Shown here: positions 40,601 through 48,877 of the stretch, piece by piece
Layout of the letters: each line of letters starts with the position of its first letter
Position numbering within the stretch: the stretch's first letter is position 1
Source: Methanobacterium veterum
Lineage (GTDB): Archaea; Methanobacteriota; Methanobacteria; Methanobacteriales; Methanobacteriaceae
Direction: 5' to 3'
NCBI RefSeq assembly: GCF_000745485.1
Contig: NZ_JQJK01000015.1
Location: forward strand, 124,001 to 188,000
DNA length: 64,000 bases
The notes under the pieces: generated by a model
Database searches by the model: none
Told to the model about the DNA's origin: nothing
The model's input: the letters and a program-made list of their open reading frames with translations, nothing else
Translations under genes and position numbers: made by a program

Positions 40601-43600
40601 ACATTGAAAATATTGTTGTAAATAAAAACCTCACCATAATCTCTGAGGGTAATGTAACTGTACAGGCATTGAATTCTTCAAACCCTGTTTTCACTGTTAA
40701 TGACTGCAGTGATTCTATGATTTATGGATTTACAATCACAGGTGCGACACATTCATCAGCTATTTACCTAAATAGAGTTAGCAGCTGCTATGTATTAGAT
40801 AATACTATTGCAGGAAATGGATTAAACAGCACCGGTGACTTTGGGTATGGGATCTTCCTGAACTCCACCACAAACTGTACGGTCTCAGGGAACATTTTAC
40901 AGAATAATTTGGGGGGAATTGACCTTGAATACTCGAACAACACTCTCCTATCAGGAAATAACATAACAAACAGTATGTTGAGGGGTATTTATCTTTACCA
41001 GGCTAACAATACCACTATATCTGGAAATAATCTTGCAAACAATGACTGTGGTATTCTCTCTGAGTATTCAAATAATCTCACAGTAACATCAAATGATATT
41101 AAAAATAACACATATCAAGGTATTTATTTATACAACTCTTCAGGAGACCTTCATTTCAATAGGATAGTTGGAAATGGAGAATATGGACTTTTAAGCAGGG
41201 GTGGTACTGTGAATGCTACCAATAACTGGTGGGGAACCAATAATCCTGCAGTGTCTTCAGCAAAACCCAGTGCTATTTACGTGATAAGTGGATCTGTACT
41301 TTACAATCCATGGTTGGTTCTTACAATCACCCCAACTTCCTATAAGGTTTCTGATGGTAAGATTTATGAATCTACCATCACAGCAGACTTAAATCACAAC
41401 AGCAACGGCGAGTATCTTTCAACTATAACTTACATTCCAGAAGGTATACCAGTTAATTTCACAACAGATAATGGCACTATCACCAATAGCAGTTCTACAG
41501 TAAAAGGCGAAGCTTCAGCTACTTTGGTGCTGAATCCAAACTTACAATCAGGTTTAACAAACGTAACTGCAAATGTAGATGGGCAAAATGTGTCTGCCGC
41601 AGTTGATCGCAGTGCCAATGCAACTATACTCATTGCAAGTACTGCTATTGATTTATCTACTGGTCAGCCGCTTTCTTTGTCTTATGTACTGCCTTTAAAT
41701 GAGTCTGTTAGCTGGGTGAGTGTGCTGTGGAAGTCCACCAGCTCTGATTTTGGAGTGTTCCAGAATGAAGTGGACTTAATTGTAAATGGGGCTGTGGTTT
41801 TAAACAGAACAGTTTCAAATATAAATTACCTTTATTACAAAAATTCTTATTCTCCGAAAGTTTGGTACAATGTAAACTTTTTAAACTGGCTTTTTTCAGA
41901 GTCAGCAGCTTCTAAAATGGCACTGCAAAGTATCATTCAACAAAACCCAGAGTTACAGAATTTAACAGGTGATGACCTGGAAATTGGAATATTAAATATA
42001 ATTAAAGAGAATAATGGGTTTACAAATAGTGAAATGAACATGATTGCAAACCACAGGTACTTCACTGATGATATAGCAACTTATATTAAGTATCCAGGGG
42101 ACGCTGCTAAAAAGATCACAGTTGAAGACCCAGATAGTAATGAGTTAATAGACCTTGATTTCACTGGCAATCCTATTTCTAGAGTTAGTACTATGATTTA
42201 TGCGAATGGGGGATACTTCCATGTAGATGATCCGGTCAATCCTACTTCTCTTGTTTATAAATATGCGGGTTATGAAGGCGTTAGAAGCTTTGCAATTGTT
42301 ACAACTAAAGTTACAGATGATATCTTGCAGTACTGGTTGGATCAAAAGGACAGGACTGATGTAAATGGTACTCTTCTTTATCCGGATGGTCCTATGAAGG
42401 CGGCTTATGGAACCTTCTTAGAGGCTCTTTTGATGATTAAGTGTCATGATATGGTTGCTGACCAGGCAGCAGCTCAATACAATGTTTCATGGACACGGAC
42501 TACGCCTATAATAGTTTCTGTTTTTGATGATGCTTACTGTACGGTTTTAACCTTGGAGTGTAGTCATCGTTTTGGTATGGATGTGATTGGGGATGTAAGT
42601 AACATTACGGCTTTCCGTTATGCTTGTTCGTCTGCTGTTAACCCGATTGAGCATATGGTTGGTGAATCATTATTCCCTGGTGGTAATAGTACTTCTATTG
42701 TTATGGGTTTGGGGCAGATGATTTTTAATGGTGAAATGGTTGACTTGTTTATGAGTAATGGTTATTTTGTGATGAAGTCCGCAGATAATAGTTTGTTTTT
42801 GGTTTTGGATCCTGAGACTGGTATTTTGAGGGATGTTATGGTTTTGAATTCTAGTTTGTCTGGTAGCTGGTGTTATTCTGACCAGCAGGCTGAATGGGCT
42901 CATGATCTGGGTGAGAAGCTGATTAATGGTATTGAAAATATTCCTTGGATGAGTTTTATTCCGATATTGGGTATAAATCTGAATATGTTTGGTAGTTCGG
43001 GTAGTATTCTTCAGGGAAGTGGTAGTTTAATGTCAATTTTTGAATATGTTGGTGTAGATGGTCCTGCTGCAGAGGTTTTGGCTAGTTTAACAAGGTTTGC
43101 AAAAAATCCGCTTACTGCAGCGGTTATTGGAGTAGGTATTACAACGTTTGTGGTTGGTAATTATTTATGTGATAAGTATAACTGGCCGCCGCACCGAGAT
43201 TTCAATCAAGATGTTCAAACAGTAAAAGATTTAGTATATAATTCCGCGTCAAAAACGATTGGGTTTTTAATTTCGTCAGTATCATATGGTTCAAATAAGA
43301 TTAATGTTGATATTTCGAAAACAATTGATTTTTTAAACAAAATTGATTGTGATGATGAACTTGATGACGCACAAACAACATTATGGGATTTTTGGGGACC
43401 ACAAGCATTTAAAAATCTTGGAACTGGTGGTTCTGATGGAAATTCAACAGAATGGGCAAATACGTTTTTAAATACGTTCCGTTTCATTAAAAAGCAATCT
43501 ATTGATATGTACAAAGGTATACTGGCTGGAGATCCTGTGGCATTTGCTAAAGGTGCTGCTGGTACTGGTGTTGGTCTTGGGTTGCTATCTGTATTGACAA

Positions 43601-43713
43601 GGGGAGTTATTTATGATACTATTGAGGAATCCTACCAAAAATATAAGAATTATGATTTAAATAATTCTACTTCTGGAGGTTTTGGTGGAGGTGGGGGTAG
43701 TGCATTCCCCTAA
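34651..43713 (+). CDS. Giant secreted beta-helix adhesin-like protein with distinctive C-terminal domain
   Basis: A 3020-residue exported protein, function unknown. Residues 1-26 are a signal peptide (cleavage expected after TVSA). Then come five modules, each a right-handed beta-helix of NosD/PbH1 type (GNNVTGN-, NNTISGNN-like turns) ending in NNWWG (residues about 288, 1028, 1380, 1830, 2191) and followed by a Big_1/invasin-like Ig domain (VTADLTxNNxG...VPDGIPVNFTTTLGTI). Residues about 1506-1590 resemble a chitobiase C-terminal domain (IYYTTDGSTPTTSSTVY). From about 2330 a different, non-repetitive region begins; part of it (42034-42290 and 42359-42903) recurs downstream in truncated copies. 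After QQAEWAHDLG (residue 2745 on) a unique, partly hydrophobic 270-residue tail ends in GGFGGGGGSAFP. The layout resembles toxin-delivering surface proteins; a plain adhesin is the conservative reading. Confidence 0.85.
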   Translation: MKKKYVFIILISMFLMLISITGTVSAANHTVNPGDSIQSVINNASSNDTIIVNDNNGSAYTYTGNLIINKTLQLKAKSGSKVTIRASNSSKPSITVNSLGTGAFIQGFTIIGATNSSGIYLNGVLSCNITGNNLNGNYYGVYVYGSSSNNIVLGNTIANSTYSGIILNSNNNTVQNDILTGNLRGILLSGGNYNTIQNNTITNTGSYGIGLNNAYNNIFQKNTIAGSTSFGLNIQNGSNGNIIRSNVIKNNNYGIYILNSAITITFNEITGNTVHGLYSVNGTANAINNWWGSNNLTVSSSSGSDIYGNGGTVTYNPWLVLTIGSSSDIVSKSSSSSVTADLTRNNQGTNTSSSGTVPDGIPVNFSKTLGTISSPVSTRNGKATATFNSGTTTGTATVSAVLDRQTVNKTITIISGVYNTRTKKTFSTIQAAINDATTSNGDTILLGGGTYAANIVISKRLSLMPAYGGNVILQASNSSLPTVTAFYGGSGSLIKGFTIRGATNSYGVYISSYVNSCNVTGNIITNNLYGILIDANSTRISGNNITGNAHDGIYFENVNNNYITGNNVTANGGNGIINYYSRNNAISGNKVANNTGNGIVLYYANNNTVSGNNVMGNIQEGIFLYNSNSTIVSGNNVTGNNADGIAIGYANNNTLSGNNLTANVHNGIDISYANNNTISGNSISGNNVTVVGVHIEYSSTNRVSGNNITCNSISGIFFNDARNNTISGNNVTGNDRGIYLYNSNSTVVSGNNVKDNILDGICLDSSNNNTISVNDASFNGLNGIIVGYANNNTISGNNATNNVHHGIYLDLANGNCVSGNIASNNVLSGICADSSNNTTLVGSKVTDNDQMGIFITYSNGILISGNNVTKNGINGTIYGGIIIGYSNNSTISENNITNNTENGILLYNSRNDIIFGNNVTNNTEGIALQNASNITISMNDAINSILNGITLLYSSNNTISRNNVTNNHYAGIYVDNSDSTRITENTIINNQNGIYLYFSPATVNFNRIARNSVGGLINAYSSFVNATNNWWGTNNPTVSSSNVSDICILGGNVIYNPWIVLAVNSVHCINGTFNITADLTHNNHGTDLSQLGHVPDGIIINFTTDYGIIVRNVNTINGKAVSQLNSTVNSIANITVTLDNQIVSKTVNIFNIYNTVTQKGFSSIQAAIDDLSTSDGDVIEIMSGTYRENIVVNKRIVIMAFPGENVTIQAVNSLSSIVTVNPGVTVTIFNLIFANGNYASGPGGAIYNRGNLTVINCTFRNNTAYWGGAICNDGNLTVTGSTFMGNTAIHDGGAINSNNVLNVNNCVFTNNVAQHVCGAIINWQGTMNVTGSGFTGNTAAMEGSTIGNYYGSANINFNRIVVSGNYGLYNANGGVVNATNNWWGSNTDPTTNSSNIRNNGGTVTYNPWLVLNLTANPTRTNGNSTVTADLTHNSNGADTSSGGHVPDNIPVNFTTTLGNMASPVYTRNGKAILTFNSGTVTSGVASVTATLDGQILQMNITIDAIAPTVNATLATGLYNITQYVNLTASDAVDSNPVIYYTTDGSTPTTSSTVYVGPILLTTTTTLKFMAVDFTGNKSPVGIKYYIFSPVGNLNTGLGYSSIQNAIDDILTVNGNIIVVANGTYLENIVLNKNLTITPYDGNVTIQAASPNSPIITINSGGNGSLILGFTLTGANGTSSSGIYLNNASNCTIMGNILTSNYYGLLLASSTNNTIWDNNLTGNLMGGIWFNSSDNNTIYSNIITNNSGHGIYLYNSGNTLIMANTVQNNLMNGIELNNSSNCTIYENTITDNHQNGIKATSSSADINFNIITGNTFYGLYNMGNGALNATNNWWGTNNPVVSLTSPSDINIAGGTVTYDPWLVLSLTGSMITVTHNSTSDCEITADLTQDNHGNDTSSSGTIPDGLPVNFTTTLGTINSTGTIRSGRAIVILTSSSSDGATTVAATVNNWQVSKAFHKSFSSIQSAVNDPLTIDGDVIFVTNGTYIENIVVNKNLTIISEGNVTVQALNSSNPVFTVNDCSDSMIYGFTITGATHSSAIYLNRVSSCYVLDNTIAGNGLNSTGDFGYGIFLNSTTNCTVSGNILQNNLGGIDLEYSNNTLLSGNNITNSMLRGIYLYQANNTTISGNNLANNDCGILSEYSNNLTVTSNDIKNNTYQGIYLYNSSGDLHFNRIVGNGEYGLLSRGGTVNATNNWWGTNNPAVSSAKPSAIYVISGSVLYNPWLVLTITPTSYKVSDGKIYESTITADLNHNSNGEYLSTITYIPEGIPVNFTTDNGTITNSSSTVKGEASATLVLNPNLQSGLTNVTANVDGQNVSAAVDRSANATILIASTAIDLSTGQPLSLSYVLPLNESVSWVSVLWKSTSSDFGVFQNEVDLIVNGAVVLNRTVSNINYLYYKNSYSPKVWYNVNFLNWLFSESAASKMALQSIIQQNPELQNLTGDDLEIGILNIIKENNGFTNSEMNMIANHRYFTDDIATYIKYPGDAAKKITVEDPDSNELIDLDFTGNPISRVSTMIYANGGYFHVDDPVNPTSLVYKYAGYEGVRSFAIVTTKVTDDILQYWLDQKDRTDVNGTLLYPDGPMKAAYGTFLEALLMIKCHDMVADQAAAQYNVSWTRTTPIIVSVFDDAYCTVLTLECSHRFGMDVIGDVSNITAFRYACSSAVNPIEHMVGESLFPGGNSTSIVMGLGQMIFNGEMVDLFMSNGYFVMKSADNSLFLVLDPETGILRDVMVLNSSLSGSWCYSDQQAEWAHDLGEKLINGIENIPWMSFIPILGINLNMFGSSGSILQGSGSLMSIFEYVGVDGPAAEVLASLTRFAKNPLTAAVIGVGITTFVVGNYLCDKYNWPPHRDFNQDVQTVKDLVYNSASKTIGFLISSVSYGSNKINVDISKTIDFLNKIDCDDELDDAQTTLWDFWGPQAFKNLGTGGSDGNSTEWANTFLNTFRFIKKQSIDMYKGILAGDPVAFAKGAAGTGVGLGLLSVLTRGVIYDTIEESYQKYKNYDLNNSTSGGFGGGGGSAFP

Positions 43714-43764
43714 CAAAATTCTAATAATAATATATCATAATTTTAGGTATTGGAGGATATAGAT

Positions 43765-44268
43765 ATGGGTTTATTTGGTGGTTTTAAGAATAAATATAAT
43801 AAAAAATCTTTATTTAAAAAGGCTAATACCTACTTGGAAAATGGTGAATTTGATAAAGCATTAATGTGCTATGATGAAGTTTTAGAGTTAGATCAATTAT
43901 TTATTGATGCCATTTTTTATAAGGGAATTGTTTTTAGAAAAAATAGTAAATCTGATGAGGCTCTCGAATGTTTCAATAAAGTTTTAGAGTTAGATCCAGA
44001 ATATGTTGATGCATGGGTTGAGAAAGGAGGAGTTTTAGGATTATTTAAAAGAAAATTTTCTGAATCTATTAGTTGTTTGGATAAGGCTTTGGAATTGGAT
44101 TCGAAAAATGTTGTAGCTTGGTATGTTAAAGGTTTGATATTATCGGGGCCATGTCAACATTTACATGAAGCATTAAATTGTTTTGATAGGGCTTTGGATT
44201 TGGATCCTGATTTTAAGCCTGCTAAAGAGTCTAAAAAGCTTCTTAAAGCTTCTTACAGAATGCCGTGA
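43765..44268 (+). CDS. TPR repeat protein 1
   Basis: A 167-residue protein of tetratricopeptide repeats (FKKANTYLENGEFDKALMCYDEVLELDQ and three more). GGAGG at 43752-43756 supports ATG 43765, giving MGLFGGFKNKYNKKSLFKKA. It begins 51 bp after the giant secreted protein, probably in the same transcript. No signal peptide, so it is cytoplasmic. TPR proteins scaffold interactions; a partner or immunity role for the giant protein is suggested by position only. A terminator-like hairpin lies downstream. Confidence 0.8.
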   Translation: MGLFGGFKNKYNKKSLFKKANTYLENGEFDKALMCYDEVLELDQLFIDAIFYKGIVFRKNSKSDEALECFNKVLELDPEYVDAWVEKGGVLGLFKRKFSESISCLDKALELDSKNVVAWYVKGLILSGPCQHLHEALNCFDRALDLDPDFKPAKESKKLLKASYRMP

Positions 44269-44607
44269 ATTTTATTTTAAACCTTTTAAAAGTGTATAAA
44301 CATAAATTTAGTGTTATTAATCTCTTTAAAATAGCATCTAAAGTAATAATAAAAATTAAATGGAAAATATTATATTTATTGCTTTTAATATAGATTTTAA
44401 AGGGGAGTTTGGGATGCAGGTGTTTAAATGAGACAAAGGAGTATTTCTAAAATTTTTTTTCAAAATGTCTTATGAGTTAAATGAATCTGAACGCAAAACT
44501 CAGATTCTTCTTTTTATACCTTTTGGTTTGAAACATGGATTACCTTGATTTCTAAATTGAATAGGGCATTAAAAAAACTCATCTTTATTTTGTGGGAGGT
44601 GTTTATT
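44269..44607. other. Intergenic region between TPR genes 1 and 2
   Basis: About 340 bp of AT-rich sequence that holds a terminator-like hairpin at 44483-44516 and the leader of TPR gene 2. No coding frame with a ribosome site is visible before GGGAGGTG at 44594. Confidence 0.5.
44483..44516 (+). terminator. Terminator-like hairpin between TPR genes 1 and 2
   Basis: A perfect 8-bp stem, GAATCTGA (44483-44490) with TCAGATTC (44500-44507), 9-nt loop, followed by TTCTTTTTAT. It would separate the giant protein/TPR1 transcript from the next TPR genes. Confidence 0.6.
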
Positions 44608-45495
44608 ATAGGTTTATTTAGTGGTTTTAAGAAGAATTCACTTATTAAAAAGGGGATTGAATTTGAAGAGCAAGGGAAGTATCAAGAGGCTTTAGAGTGT
44701 TATGATGAAATTCTCAAAATAGATCCAAAGTATGCTAAAGCATGGTACAATAAAGGGGTTACTTTTGGAAAGATGGGGAAGTCTGAGGATGCTTTGAGTG
44801 CTTATGATAATGCTTTAGAGTTAGATCCAAAAGATGTTAAATCGTGGTATAATAAGGCTATTACTCTTGAAAAGTTTGGAAAATATAAAAACGCAATTGA
44901 GTGTTATGATAATGCCTTAAATCTTGATCCAAGCATGTATCAATTATGGAATAATAAGGGTAATGCTCTTGGAAATCTTGGAAAAAATGAAGAAGCTATT
45001 TTGTGTTATAATAAATCTATAGAATTAGATCCAAATAAATTTCGAGCGTGGTATAATAAGGGCAATGTTTTAAAAGATCTTGAGCGATTTGAAGAAGCTA
45101 TTGAATGTTATAATAAAGCAGTAAATTTAGATTCAAAGTACGTTGATGCATGGTTTAATAAAGGAATTGTTCTTGGAAACCTTGGAAAGTATAATGAAGA
45201 ATTAGAATGTTTTGATAAAGCTTTAGAATTAGAACCCATGAATGCAAAAATATGGCTTGTTAAAGGACTTGTTTTTTTGCAAGGTGATAAGTATGTATAT
45301 GCTCTTGATTGTTTAGATAAAGCCTTAAAAATTGATCCACAATATATAATGGCATATTATTATAAAGGCATTGTTTTAGGAGAACTTGAAAAGAATCAAG
45401 AGGCTTTAAAATGTTTAACTAAAACTTTAGAACTTGATCCTGATTTTGAGCCTGCTAAGAAGGCAAAAAAAGCTATTTTGTCTTATAAATCTTAA
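44608..45495 (+). CDS. TPR repeat protein 2 with ATA at the expected start
   Basis: About 295 residues with eight TPR units (KYQEALECYDEILKIDPKYAKAWYNKG repeated). Homology with TPR1 (MGLFGGFK versus xGLFSGFKK) and the ribosome site GGGAGGTG at 44594-44601 point to translation starting at 44608, but the codon there is ATA instead of ATG. In-frame starts further up (from 44545) lack a ribosome site and would add 21 residues. Either ATA is used or the gene is poorly expressed. The rest of the frame is intact. Confidence 0.75.
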   Translation: MGLFSGFKKNSLIKKGIEFEEQGKYQEALECYDEILKIDPKYAKAWYNKGVTFGKMGKSEDALSAYDNALELDPKDVKSWYNKAITLEKFGKYKNAIECYDNALNLDPSMYQLWNNKGNALGNLGKNEEAILCYNKSIELDPNKFRAWYNKGNVLKDLERFEEAIECYNKAVNLDSKYVDAWFNKGIVLGNLGKYNEELECFDKALELEPMNAKIWLVKGLVFLQGDKYVYALDCLDKALKIDPQYIMAYYYKGIVLGELEKNQEALKCLTKTLELDPDFEPAKKAKKAILSYKS

Positions 45496-45518
45496 TTTGT
45501 AGTTTATTGGGGGATAAA

Positions 45519-46523
45519 ATGGGACTCCTTAATTTTTTTAAAAATAAAGACACTTTTAAATCAGATTTTGAAAGAGCAGGAAAACTAGCAGATCAAGATA
45601 AATATGGCGAGGCTTTGAAGATCTATAATAGTTTACTTAAAAAGAACCCTGAAAGCACTGAAGTTTTGTATAATATGAGTATTGTTCTTGAATCAATAGG
45701 TAATTATGATGATTCAATAAATTGTTTAGATAAATATTTGAAACTTAAACCTGAAGATGCAAGTGCATGGTACAACAAAGGTTGGCTTCTGAAAGAATTG
45801 GATAATTTAAATGACGCTCTTTTTTGTTATAATAAATCCATAGAATATGATCCAAAAAAGGCTAATGTATGGTATAATAAAGGAAATATTTTATTTACTC
45901 TTAGGAAATGTGAAGAAGCTTTAAATGCTTTTAATAAAGTTTTAGAACTGGATCCTATGGATGATAAAGGGTGGTATAATAAGGGACTTATTATTCATCA
46001 TTTTGGTGAAACTGATGAAGCCTTGAACTGTTTTGAAAGGGTTGTGGAATTAAATCCAAAAGATTCAGATGCTTTAAGCAATATTGGTGTTATTTTTGCT
46101 CGTAATGGTAAACTTGAAAAAGCAATGGTTTGCTTTGAAAAAGCATTGAGTATTGGATGTGACCTAGAAATTTATCATAATAAAGGCCAAACATTAATGG
46201 ATTTAAAAAGATATGATGAAGCTTTAGAATGTTTTAATAAAGTTTTAGAGTTGGATCCTAATAATGAAGGGTCATGGAATAGTAAGGGTAACATATTTGC
46301 TGAACTGGGTAAGCATAATGATGCTGTGAATTATTTTAATCATTCTATTAAAATAAACCCTAATTATTCTAATGCTTATTATAATAAAGGTTTAAGTTTG
46401 GTAGAACTTAAAAGATGCGATGAAGCCATTGAATGTTTTCGAAAGGTATTGAAATTGGATCCTACTGATGAAAACGCTGCAAAATGGGTAAAAGAAATTT
46501 TATCTTTAAAACATATTCCTTAA
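45519..46523 (+). CDS. TPR repeat protein 3
   Basis: A 334-residue TPR protein. The N-terminal MGLLNFFKNKDTFKSDFERA and the next 35 residues are almost identical to those of TPR protein 4; the later repeats diverge. ATG 45519 is supported by GGGGG at 45509-45513. It follows TPR2 by 23 bp. Soluble, no signal peptide; partner unknown. Confidence 0.82.
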   Translation: MGLLNFFKNKDTFKSDFERAGKLADQDKYGEALKIYNSLLKKNPESTEVLYNMSIVLESIGNYDDSINCLDKYLKLKPEDASAWYNKGWLLKELDNLNDALFCYNKSIEYDPKKANVWYNKGNILFTLRKCEEALNAFNKVLELDPMDDKGWYNKGLIIHHFGETDEALNCFERVVELNPKDSDALSNIGVIFARNGKLEKAMVCFEKALSIGCDLEIYHNKGQTLMDLKRYDEALECFNKVLELDPNNEGSWNSKGNIFAELGKHNDAVNYFNHSIKINPNYSNAYYNKGLSLVELKRCDEAIECFRKVLKLDPTDENAAKWVKEILSLKHIP

Positions 46524-46586
46524 CCATAAATGCAAAAAAGTTATTGTGTCTTATAAATCTTAATTTGTAGCTTACGGGTGAATGAA

Positions 46587-47585
46587 ATGGGATTTCTTAA
46601 TTTTTTTAAAAATAAAGACACTTTTAAATCAGATTTTGAAAGAGCAGGAAAACTAGCAGATCAGGATAAATATGGCGAGGCTTTGAAGATCTATAATAGT
46701 TTACTTAAAAAGAACCCTGAAAGCACTGAAGTGTTGTATAATAAAAGTATTGTTCTTGAATCATTGGGCAATTATGATGATGCAATAAATTGTTTAGATG
46801 AATATTTGAAAATTAAACAGGATAGTGATGCGTGGTACAATAAGGGCTGTTTTAATGTGGAGTTAGGTAAATTGGATGATGCTCTTTTTTGTTTTAATAA
46901 CGCCTTAGAATATGATCCAGATAAAATTAATGCGATGTATAATAAGGGTAATGTTCTGGTTGAACTTAGAAGATGTGATGAAGCTCTTAAAGTTTATAAT
47001 AACATTTTAGTCTTGGATCCAACGAATGAGAAAGCATTGTATAACCAAGGTGTTATTTTTCAACATTTTGATAGATATGATGAAGCTTTAAGGTGTTTTG
47101 AAAAAGTTTTAGAATCAAATCCTAATGATTCAAAGGCCTGGAATAACAAAAGTATTATTTTCGCTGACATTGATCAAGAAGATGAAGCTTTAAAATGCAT
47201 AGAAAAAGCATTAAACATTGATCCTGAAAATTCAGTGTATTATTTTAACAAAGGCCATAGTTTAAAGAAACTTAAACGATTTAATGAAGCGCTAGAATGT
47301 TTTGACAGAAGTTTAGAGTTAGAACCTAATAATGAAGAGTCATGGAATAGTAAAGGTAATATATTTGCTGAATTAGGAGACCATGAATATGCTATAAATT
47401 CTTTTGATCAAGCTTTAAAAATAAAATTGGATTATTCTAGTGCTTATTATAATAAAGGTTTGAGTTTGGTTGAACTTAAAAAATGCGATGATGCTCTTAA
47501 ATGTTTTGAAATGGTTTTGAAGCTGAATCATAGGCATGAAAATGCTAAAGAGTGGGTAAAAGAGATTTCATCTTCCAAATCTTAA
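46587..47585 (+). CDS. TPR repeat protein 4
   Basis: A 332-residue TPR protein, a recent tandem copy of TPR3: the first 170 coding bases differ at only a few positions, and the leader (TCTTATAAATCTTAATTTGTAG at 46551-46572, split here by wording) repeats the end of TPR2 and the leader of TPR3. ATG 46587 is preferred over ATG 46582 (other frame) because it yields MGFLNFFKNKDTFKSDFER. Its end overlaps the open frame of the truncated cassette that follows. Confidence 0.82.
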   Translation: MGFLNFFKNKDTFKSDFERAGKLADQDKYGEALKIYNSLLKKNPESTEVLYNKSIVLESLGNYDDAINCLDEYLKIKQDSDAWYNKGCFNVELGKLDDALFCFNNALEYDPDKINAMYNKGNVLVELRRCDEALKVYNNILVLDPTNEKALYNQGVIFQHFDRYDEALRCFEKVLESNPNDSKAWNNKSIIFADIDQEDEALKCIEKALNIDPENSVYYFNKGHSLKKLKRFNEALECFDRSLELEPNNEESWNSKGNIFAELGDHEYAINSFDQALKIKLDYSSAYYNKGLSLVELKKCDDALKCFEMVLKLNHRHENAKEWVKEISSSKS

Positions 47586-47596
47586 TTCATATTTCA

Positions 47597-48850
47597 GATG
47601 TAAATAGAACTCTTCTTTATCCAGAAGGACCCATGAAAGCAGCGTATGGAACCTTTTTGGAGGCGCTTCTGGTGATTAAGTGTCATGATATGGTGGCAGA
47701 TGCAGCTTCCAAATTTAATGTTACCTGGATTCGTACCACTCCAATTGTAGTTTCTACATTGGATGATGCTTATAACACGCTTCTTACTGGGGAAATGAGT
47801 CACAGGATGGGTATGGATGTAGTTGGGGATCCTGATAATGTGAGGGCGTTCCGTTTTGCATGTTCATCCTCCTTTTCACCGATTGAGTACTGGGTTATGG
47901 CGTCATTATTCCCTAATCCTGACCAGAATGGGACAATAATTGGTCCAAATGTGTGGAGTAGTGTAACAATTGGGTTGGGTGACCTGATGCTTAGTGGTGA
48001 GCCGTTAGAAATATTTGAAAGTAATGGTTATATTGTTATTAAAGCGGTTGGTAGCAATGGAAAGATATTGTTAATTGACCCGGAAACTGGTCTTGTTATG
48101 GACCTTTTAACGGGAAATGAAACCAGCTGCGGAAGTTACTGTTACAAAAACCAGCAGGCAGAATGGGGTAATGATTTAGGTAATATAATAATTAATAATG
48201 GACCAGCTATAAATAGGGCCATAGAAACAGGGGAAGCAGTAGCCGCGGACTGGGGTCAAAATGACATGGAAGATACAGTGCTTGGACTTGCAAGCAGTGC
48301 AGCAATATCTGTTGGAGTGGCAGCGATGATTCTAGGAGGCCCGCCAGGTTGGTTTATTGGTGGTGCGTTAATATTGGCGGGAGTAGCAGGTTCTTATTAT
48401 GCCTCTGATCTGGATGAAGGATGGACTACATCTAGATGGATTAACTTTGGTTTGAATGTTGGGCCTTCTTTGGTACCATTTATTGGAGCTGAAGGTGGTG
48501 TTGCTGGTAGGCTTGGTATCAGTTATGTCACAAAAGCTGGGGCTAAAAAGAGTGTTACAACAGTTGCAGGAAATTCTGAGAGTTATGTGATTACAAATAT
48601 GCCTAAATGGGGTGGCGGTACTTTCACCGGGGGTTATATGAGTACTGTAGAATATATTAAATATGGAACTAACAAAAGAGTAATAAGAACAGCATTTGGA
48701 GACACAAGAGAAGAAGCTGCTAAAAATGCTCTAAGATACACTGTACTGCCTAGTCGTGCTTCAGTGATTGTGAACAGTTATAGTCCTGAAATTGATGATT
48801 ATGGTTCCGTAGCATATAATAACATTGCAGATTACTTTGCAACAACATAA
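47597..48850 (+). pseudogene. 5'-truncated paralogue of the giant protein's C-terminal region (orphan cassette)
   Basis: From DVNRTLLYPEGPMKAAYGTF onward the frame matches residues about 2570-2750 of the giant protein (shared runs: MKAAYGTFLEALL, IKCHDMVAD, FACSS, QQAEW). After QQAEWGNDLG at 48152-48175 the sequence is unrelated: a tail of about 225 residues with a hydrophobic glycine-rich stretch (AAISVGVAAMILGGPPGWFIGG) and a charged end. There is no signal peptide or normal start; the frame is open from GTG 47552, inside TPR4, and the first internal ATG is at 47633. It may be a silent cassette for recombination, a translationally coupled product, or simply a decayed gene. Confidence 0.7.
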
Positions 48851-48877
48851 ATTATTTTATTTTATTGGAGAGATTAG

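Noticed and set aside
34651..41640. Internal repeats of the giant gene as a tandem DNA repeat or mobile element
   Set aside because: They are protein-level beta-helix and Ig-like modules within one intact frame, with drifted DNA sequence.
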